Assembly (NCBI GenBank): GCA_028872975.1
Contig: JAGWNV010000116.1
Coordinates: 1-7,691, forward strand
DNA length: 7,691 nt
Direction of reading: 5' to 3'
Origin: Acidobacteriota bacterium
Lineage (GTDB): Bacteria; Actinomycetota; Acidimicrobiia; Acidimicrobiales; UBA8190
Below, one piece after another: positions 1-7,691 of the stretch (position 1 is the stretch's first letter; each line of letters starts with the position of its first letter). Both the position numbers and the translations under genes were made by a program. The notes under the pieces were generated by a model. It saw only the letters and a list, made by a program, of their open reading frames with translations, did not search any database and was not told the DNA's origin.

Positions 1-345
1 CAGGCCCTCCTCCTGGCCCGAGAGCAGCTCGGGCACCACCCCCGTCACCTTCTCGGCGGCCTCGAGGAACTCCGTGGCGTTGCCGGCGTCGCGCGCCGCC
101 GAGGTGGCCGCCAGCCGGGCCCGGACCACGCCGAGTCCGTCCATGGTCCGCCGGTAGTCGCCGAGCACGCCGATGGTCCGCTCGACGGCCTCGGGGTCGA
201 GAACGCCGGTGGCATCGACCCCCTCGCCGAGCCGGGTGATGCGCATCTGCCGGTCGAGAGTCCGCCCGGCGGCGTCCACGACGAGCAGCCGTGTGGAGTT
301 GGTGCCGCAGTCGAGCGCCGCGACCGGTCCGCTGCCCTTCCCCAT
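1..345 (-). CDS. Ppx/GppA-family phosphatase, N-terminal part (cut by window edge)
   Basis: The first 115 residues of an exopolyphosphatase / guanosine pentaphosphate phosphohydrolase of the ASKHA fold. Members remove terminal phosphate from polyphosphate or pppGpp in the cytoplasm. Visible motifs are the phosphate-1 loop ALDCGTNSTRLLV (residues 10-22), the ATSAARDAGN segment (80-89) that fits the family pattern ATSAxRxAxN, and LSGQEEG (108-114), the family's [IL]SGxEEA site. Together they make the family call firm. Polyphosphate and pppGpp specificity cannot be told apart from this fragment. The ATG at 345-343 overlaps the TGA of the upstream DUF501 gene (ATGA), which implies translational coupling, and an AGGG lies three bases before the start. 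The reading frame is open to the window edge, so roughly the C-terminal two thirds is missing. The mycobacterial counterpart in this position is Rv1026. Confidence 0.95.
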   Translation of the reverse strand, partial: MGKGSGPVAALDCGTNSTRLLVVDAAGRTLDRQMRITRLGEGVDATGVLDPEAVERTIGVLGDYRRTMDGLGVVRARLAATSAARDAGNATEFLEAAEKVTGVVPELLSGQEEGL

Positions 346-809
346 CAACCCTGGTTAGCACGGCCCGTCGCCTCCACCACGAGGGAGGCGGGCTCGACTC
401 CCAGGCGGTCGGCCGTCCACCGCCCCACCGGGTCGTCCCCGCCCGCCAGGTACCAGGCGAGATGGGCGTGGAGGCACTTGACGCCCGTCCTCGTCCCGCC
501 CACGCCCCCCGAGGGGCGGGGGCCGGGGCGCGACGGGTCGACGGCGGCATCCCGCTCGGCCGCGTACCGGGCGTGGGCCCGGGCGAGCTCGCCGGGGTCG
601 ACGGCGACCCCGGCCTCCTTCACGCCACCGGCGGCCTCGAGGCGGCTCACGGCGTCGCGCAGCTGCGGGTCGACGAGCCAGAACCGGGTGGGCATGGGAC
701 GCCCGTCGTCGAGGACCGGGGCGTTCTCGATGACCACCGGTGCGCCGTCAGGACGGCGCACCACGACCCGGAACCCGGCTTCGGGCTCCCGTCCGAGCAG
801 CCGCGCCAC
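345..809 (-). CDS. DUF501 family protein
   Basis: A small cytoplasmic-looking protein of about 154 residues with no signal peptide or membrane segment. It matches the actinobacterial DUF501 family, whose function is unknown. Recognisable family blocks are the LLGREPEAGF start, IENAPVLDDGRPMPTRFWLVDPQL, VSRLEAAGGVKE, and the signature VKCLHAHLAWYLAGGDDPVG near the C-terminus, which carries the only cysteine. It sits between the FtsB-like gene and the Ppx/GppA gene, as Rv1025 does in Mycobacterium. Its TGA overlaps the Ppx ATG. The start is uncertain. In this frame no ATG, GTG or TTG occurs near the family N-terminus except GTG at 809-807, chosen here. Its purine-rich GGGAGG lies only about two bases before the GTG, which is too close for a normal ribosome binding site. 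A CTG at 842-840, overlapping the end of the upstream gene, would add 11 residues including DDREA, which resembles the start of other family members. Confidence 0.85.
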   Translation of the reverse strand: MARLLGREPEAGFRVVVRRPDGAPVVIENAPVLDDGRPMPTRFWLVDPQLRDAVSRLEAAGGVKEAGVAVDPGELARAHARYAAERDAAVDPSRPGPRPSGGVGGTRTGVKCLHAHLAWYLAGGDDPVGRWTADRLGVEPASLVVEATGRANQG

Positions 810-832
810 GGCCTCCCGGTCGTCGGCGGCGC

Positions 833-1467
833 CTACCGCCAGAACTCCAGCGTCCGGCCGACCCGGGCCCAGAAGCCGCCGGCGGCGCCGTGACGCGGCG
901 GAGACGCCGGACGGCTCGCCGCCCTCGCCGGGTTCGGGCTCGCCGACCCGCCCAGGCCGAGCAGCTGCTGGGACTGGCTCGACCCCGGCTCGACCGGGGC
1001 GCCCTCCAGGGGGACGTGGCCGGACCCGGCCACCTCGGCGTTCGAGGCCCCGGCGGGAGGAAGGATCACGTAGGCCTTCTGCCCCGACGGCACGAGGCCG
1101 TAGTCGGAGCGGGCCAGCCTGCCCACCGTCCCGGCGTCGGCGAGGGCCTTGGCCTCGGCGGCGAGCGACGCGTCGGCGGACTGCGCCTGGGCCAGCGCCG
1201 CGGAGGTGGTGGCGAGCTGGTGGTGCTGGGTGAGCAGGGCCGAGACCGGCATCGAGGTCACGAGCACGACACCGGCGAAGGCGACCCCCACCACCATGAC
1301 GGGCCGGGGACGGCGCCAGGAGCCGAGCTGGAGGAGCCGGGGACCGCCCCTCCGGGACTGCCGCCGCCGGACGCCCCCCTTGGCGCGGCGGGCCCGGGCG
1401 CGGGCCGCCGAGGCGCCCTTCTCGGGTCGGCCCGGGGGACGACGGCGACGGGTGGGGCGGGCCGGGC

Positions 1468-1471
<4 letters not shown>
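833..1471 (-). CDS. ftsB: FtsB/DivIC-like septum formation initiator protein
   Basis: A 212-residue single-pass membrane protein of the FtsB/DivIC family. Family members join FtsL and FtsQ in the divisome and help activate septal peptidoglycan synthesis. Visible parts in order: a strongly basic cytoplasmic tail rich in Arg and Pro (residues 1-57); one hydrophobic segment starting VMVVGVAFAGVVLVTS (about 58-78); a short Ala/Gln-rich coiled coil (about 81-115); the family block RSDYGLVPSGQKAYVILPP (121-139), which corresponds to the usual YGLVxPGExxY; and a Pro/Ser/Gly-rich extracytoplasmic tail (140-212). E. coli FtsB is about 100 residues, so both tails are extensions, as is common in actinobacteria. 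The GTG start at 1471-1469 overlaps the eno TGA by four bases (GTGA), so translation is probably coupled to eno. Position and form match Rv1024. The family call is firm; the exact divisome role is inferred. Confidence 0.88.
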
Positions 1472-2769
<1,298 letters not shown>

Positions 2770-2810
2770 ATCGCTGTTGCCCCTGTGGTTGCTGTTGTCA
2801 AAGTTACCTG
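2770..2810 (-). promoter_or_regulatory. Probable eno promoter region
   Basis: This is the least GC-rich stretch in the window and lies just before enolase, after the only gap between genes. Read on the minus strand it holds TAACTT (2806-2801), which fits the actinobacterial -10 pattern TANNNT, overlapping a perfect TTGACA (2802-2797). TTGACA has no good -10 box at 16-19 bases, and TAACTT has no clear -35 box. The region is therefore a plausible promoter, but the exact elements are not settled. If TAACTT is the -10 box, transcription would start within roughly 20-25 bases of the enolase ATG, leaving a short leader. Confidence 0.35.
2780..2784 (-). promoter_or_regulatory. eno: eno ribosome binding site
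   Basis: AGGGG on the minus strand, ten bases upstream of the enolase ATG. It is the only clear Shine-Dalgarno-like site at usable spacing in the window, and it supports the ATG at 2769 as the start. The other genes begin inside or next to the preceding stop codon and appear to rely on coupling. Confidence 0.6.
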
Positions 2811-2819
2811 CCTGTGGCC

Positions 2820-2852
2820 GACCGGCCGCGGAGGGGAGCGGACGCCCCGGTC
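2820..2852 (-). other. Imperfect inverted repeat upstream of eno
   Basis: GACCGG (2820-2825) pairs with CCGGTC (2847-2852), and inside it CCGC (2826-2829) pairs with GCGG (2838-2841), leaving an eight-base loop and a five-base bulge. It lies just upstream of the probable eno promoter patch. It could be part of the mazG 3' end or of a longer eno leader if transcription reads through. GC-rich sequence forms such pairings by chance, so confidence is low. Its outermost base (2852) is shared with the neighbouring stem at 2852-2869, so the two cannot both form in full. Confidence 0.3.
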
Positions 2853-2869
2853 ACGGGGCCCCTCCCGTG
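2852..2869 (-). terminator. Hairpin after mazG, possible terminator
   Basis: A perfect six-base stem, CACGGG with CCCGTG, and a six-base loop, lying 19 bases after the mazG stop and before the probable eno promoter. The position suits the end of the mfd-PPIase-mazG transcript. No T-run follows on the minus strand, so it is not a classical intrinsic terminator. Actinobacterial terminators often lack a U-tract, and the stem could instead stabilise a 3' end. The functional role is inferred from position only. Confidence 0.4.
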
Positions 2870-2887
2870 TTCGTAGCACCAGGTGGG

Positions 2888-4300
2888 TCAGCCGGTTCGC
2901 TCGGCGTCCTCCAGGGCGCGCCGGAATCGCAGGGCGTGGCCCCGAAGGGCGGTCTCGGGGTCGATCCCCGCCCGACGGGCGACGTCGGCGACGTCGAAGA
3001 GCAGCTGGCCGACGGCCTCGATCTCCCCAGCCGAGGCGTCCAGGGTCTCGCCCGAACGGTCCTCGGGCAGGGCGTCGAGCCGGCGGACGCCCTCCTCCAG
3101 CCGCCGCCGCCGCTCGGCGACGTCGCTCCGGCTCATGGACACCGACTCGGCCTTGCGCTGGAGCTTGGCCGCCAGCGCCAGGGCCGGGAGGGCGTCGGGG
3201 ATCCCCTCGGTGACGCTGGCCCGTCCCTTCTCCGTCTTCTTGAGCTGCTCCCACCGCTCGGCCACCTGCTCGGGCGTGTGCGCCTCGACGTCGCCGAACA
3301 CGTGCGGATGGCGGGCGACGAGCTTGTCGTGCACCACCCGGGCCACGTCGGCCAGGGTGAACCGGCCCTCCTCGGCGGCGAGGACCGAGTGGATGACGAC
3401 CTGGAAGAGCAGGTCGCCGAGCTCCTCCTCGAGATGGGCCACGGCGGCGGCGGGCGGATCGGGCTCGGCGGCCGAGAGGGTCTCGATGGCGTCGAGGGCC
3501 TCGTAGGACTCCTCGAGCAGGTGCCGGGCCAGCGACCCGTGGGTCTGGGTGCTGTCCCACGGGCACCGGGCCCGCAGCACCCGCACGAGCTCCTCCAGGC
3601 GCACCAGGTCGGCGGCGACGGGGCTGGCCAGCACCGGGATCCACAGCGACGTCAGATGGTCGGGCTCGACGATCCTGTCGAGGTCGTCCCAGGGCACCTC
3701 CCGGATCTCCTCGTCGGGGAGCCCCAGGTGGTGCAGGACCGTCACCGTGGTCTCGCCCGGGTCCTCGACGGCGAGCTTCACCTCGGAGAGCACGGCCCTG
3801 CTGTGACAGTGGCCGACGAGCAGTGGGCCCCGCTGGCCGGCGGCGTCGGTGGCGAAGGCGTGGGCGTCCACGAGCCGGACGGAGGCCACCAGGGGGTCGA
3901 CGCCGAGGCGGTCCCAGGCCAGGTCCAGGAACGAGGGGGCGGCGACGATCTCCACCTCGACCCGGCCGTCGGCGCGCAGCGCCGCCACCGACCGCTCGGC
4001 GACGTACGGGGAGCCGGGCACGGCGTAGGCGACGAAACCGCCGCCGGCCGCCGCCTCGACGGCCGCCTCCACCAGCCGCTCGGCCATCTCCGCGTAGAGG
4101 TCGTCGTAGCCGGGCGCCGACTCGTAGAGGTCGTCGAAGGACTCGGGTCGCCCCGGGAGCCCGGCCACGGCGGGATGGCGGGTGGTCCGGAGGAACGCCC
4201 TCGCCGCCGACTCGAGGGCCGTGCGTCCCGCCTCGGGCACGAGCTCCGCGCCGGCCGGGCCGAGCCCGACCACCACCACCTTGGGACGCCGCGCCCCCAC
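2888..4300 (-). CDS. mazG: YabN-type fusion: tetrapyrrole (SAM) methylase domain plus MazG nucleotide pyrophosphohydrolase
   Basis: A 470-residue two-part protein. The N-terminal part (about 7-220) is a tetrapyrrole-methylase-like domain, with the SAM-loop block VVVVGLGPAGAEL (8-20), FLRTTRHPAV (36-45), GGFVAYAVPGSPYVAE (87-102) and APSFLDL (121-127). The C-terminal part is MazG, which hydrolyses NTPs to NMP and pyrophosphate and is thought to clean nucleotide pools. The first MazG repeat is intact: CPWDSTQTHGSL (246-257), metal-binding EESYE (263-267) and EELGD (292-296), and KLVARHPHVFGD (326-337). The second repeat (about 370-465) keeps the fold signature, but its metal site appears lost: EAVGQ (428-432) stands where EELGD is expected. 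The same domain order occurs in Bacillus YabN, whereas mycobacterial MazG lacks the methylase part. The GTG start at 4300-4298 overlaps the preceding TAG by one base and puts VGLGP right at the N-terminus, as the family requires. The substrate of the methylase domain is unknown. Confidence 0.92.
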   Translation of the reverse strand: MGARRPKVVVVGLGPAGAELVPEAGRTALESAARAFLRTTRHPAVAGLPGRPESFDDLYESAPGYDDLYAEMAERLVEAAVEAAAGGGFVAYAVPGSPYVAERSVAALRADGRVEVEIVAAPSFLDLAWDRLGVDPLVASVRLVDAHAFATDAAGQRGPLLVGHCHSRAVLSEVKLAVEDPGETTVTVLHHLGLPDEEIREVPWDDLDRIVEPDHLTSLWIPVLASPVAADLVRLEELVRVLRARCPWDSTQTHGSLARHLLEESYEALDAIETLSAAEPDPPAAAVAHLEEELGDLLFQVVIHSVLAAEEGRFTLADVARVVHDKLVARHPHVFGDVEAHTPEQVAERWEQLKKTEKGRASVTEGIPDALPALALAAKLQRKAESVSMSRSDVAERRRRLEEGVRRLDALPEDRSGETLDASAGEIEAVGQLLFDVADVARRAGIDPETALRGHALRFRRALEDAERTG

Positions 4301-5369
4301 TACCCGGTCGACTGGTTGGCGGTGCGCGACAGCAGGTACGGGGCGGGCGGCGGCTTGGGCGGCCGGATGCCGGCCGTCGGGCTCCAGGACCCGAAGCGGG
4401 GGTCGACGGTCACCTTGGCGTCGCGGGTGATGCGGCCGAACTCCGCCGAGACCACGGCGCTCCTCGAGGAGAGGAGCTGCTGGCGGATCTGGGACTGGGC
4501 CACCGAGAACGGCACCGACTGCGTCCCGTCGAGGCGGAGGATGAGCCAGACGTTCGCCCCGCTGCCGGACGGCTCCTGGAAGGGCTGGGTGATCTGCCCG
4601 GCGTGCAGCGGGGCCAGCACCCCCAGGATCACCTGGTTGGCGATCTGCGACCTGGCCACGCAGCCGAGCTTCCCTCCCTGGGCGGCGGTCTGCTGGTCGA
4701 CCGAGGACTGCTGGGCCTCGGTGGCGAAGGCCGCCGACCCCGAGGCGATGGCGTCGTGGATCTGCTGGGCCTGGGCCTTGCTCTGGACGGCGATGTCGCT
4801 CAGGCACAGCTGCTCGAACTGGGTGGGATGGCTGTCGTAGTAGGCCCGGAGGGCCGCCGCGCTCACGTCCAGGCGGCCGACGACCTCGGCCAGGCGCTCC
4901 TGGGCGGCGAAGAACCCGGTCTGCTCCTGGCGGAACACCCCGGGGAGCCGGTCGATCACCTGCGCCCCAGTCAGCGTGAGGGGGCACGATCCGGACTGCT
5001 CGGCCGACGACACCTGGGCGGCGAGGTCGACCCTGGCGGCGGCCACGTCGGCGGCGCTCACCGACCGGCCCCGGCGGGCCAGGTCGGCGTCGACCAGGCG
5101 TTCGAGGACGAGGGTCGAAAGCTGGTAGGCGGCGAAGCCGGCCGAGACGGTGTCGGTGCCGGCGCCGGCCACCGACTGGGGGAGGTTCACGCCCTGGGCG
5201 GCGAGGGTGCACTGGACGTAGGGGTTGTTCCCGGCCACGGCCTGGAGCTGGGCCATGAGCTGGCTCCGGCTCACCGTCGCCCCGGCCGTCGTGGCCGCCG
5301 GGGGCGAGAGGTCGCAGGCCGTGCCGGTGGCGGCGAGGGCCGCCAGGGCGGCGAGGGCCAGGAGGCGCT

Positions 5370-5373
<4 letters not shown>
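4300..5373 (-). CDS. SurA/PrsA-like lipoprotein with parvulin-type peptidyl-prolyl isomerase domain
   Basis: A 357-residue exported protein. Residues 1-20 (MKRLLALAALAALAATGTAC) form a basic, then hydrophobic signal ending in Cys20, consistent with a lipoprotein, though Gly at -3 is not the usual Leu. A SurA-N-like helical region follows (about 30-180; VSAADVAAARVDL at 105-117 resembles SurA). A parvulin/rotamase domain (about 188-283) comes next, seen in FATEAQQSSVDQQTAAQGGKLG (216-237), a variant of the usual FxxLAxxxSxDxxSAxxGGDLG. The tail ends Pro-rich (RPPKPPPAP). Four other cysteines (55, 130, 190, 238) could form disulfides outside the cell. The family role is folding of secreted proteins by proline isomerisation; activity here is inferred. 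The GTG start at 5373-5371 overlaps the mfd TGA (GTGA), and no Shine-Dalgarno site is visible, so translation is probably coupled to mfd. Mycobacteria have no such gene here, but I recall PPIase genes beside mfd in clostridia. Confidence 0.83.

Positions 5374-7691
<2,318 letters not shown>

Overview
The window is very GC-rich. It is packed with protein-coding genes that all lie on the minus strand, and it reads as a chromosomal housekeeping block from a high-GC actinobacterium. The gene order mfd - (lipoprotein/PPIase) - mazG - eno - ftsB-like - DUF501 - Ppx/GppA matches the actinobacterial order I know from Mycobacterium (mfd, mazG, lpqU, eno, Rv1024, Rv1025, Rv1026). Two details are not mycobacterial: MazG carries an N-terminal tetrapyrrole-methylase domain, and a SurA/PrsA-like lipoprotein sits between mfd and mazG. 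Together with frequent GTG starts and weak Shine-Dalgarno signals, this suggests a deep-branching lineage such as Acidimicrobiia. That placement is an inference from style and synteny, not a measured result.

In transcription order (right to left) the layout is as follows. The 3' two thirds of mfd (7691-5370) is cut by the window edge and encodes the transcription-repair coupling ATPase. Its stop overlaps a GTG-started, lipoprotein-like SurA/parvulin-type peptidyl-prolyl isomerase (5373-4300). The stop of that gene overlaps by one base the GTG of a YabN-type tetrapyrrole-methylase/MazG fusion (4300-2888). The only real intergenic gap follows, 118 bases (2770-2887), holding hairpin-forming sequence and a relatively AT-rich patch where the enolase promoter probably lies. 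A second unit then runs through eno (2769-1468), an FtsB/DivIC-like septum protein (1471-833), a DUF501 protein (809-345) and the first 115 codons of a Ppx/GppA phosphatase (345-1, cut by the edge).

The genes do not form one pathway. They are coupled by overlapping stop/start codons (GTGA, TAGTG, GTGA, ATGA) and combine genome and nucleotide-pool upkeep (Mfd, MazG), envelope protein folding (SurA-like), glycolysis (enolase), cell division (FtsB-like) and polyphosphate/(p)ppGpp metabolism (Ppx/GppA). I see no mobile element, CRISPR array, tRNA, rRNA or defence system. The long plus-strand reading frames are antisense shadows of high-GC genes. Nothing here supports a new biological system. The points most worth checking are the apparently inactivated second MazG repeat, the SurA-like insertion between mfd and mazG, and the uncertain start of the DUF501 gene.
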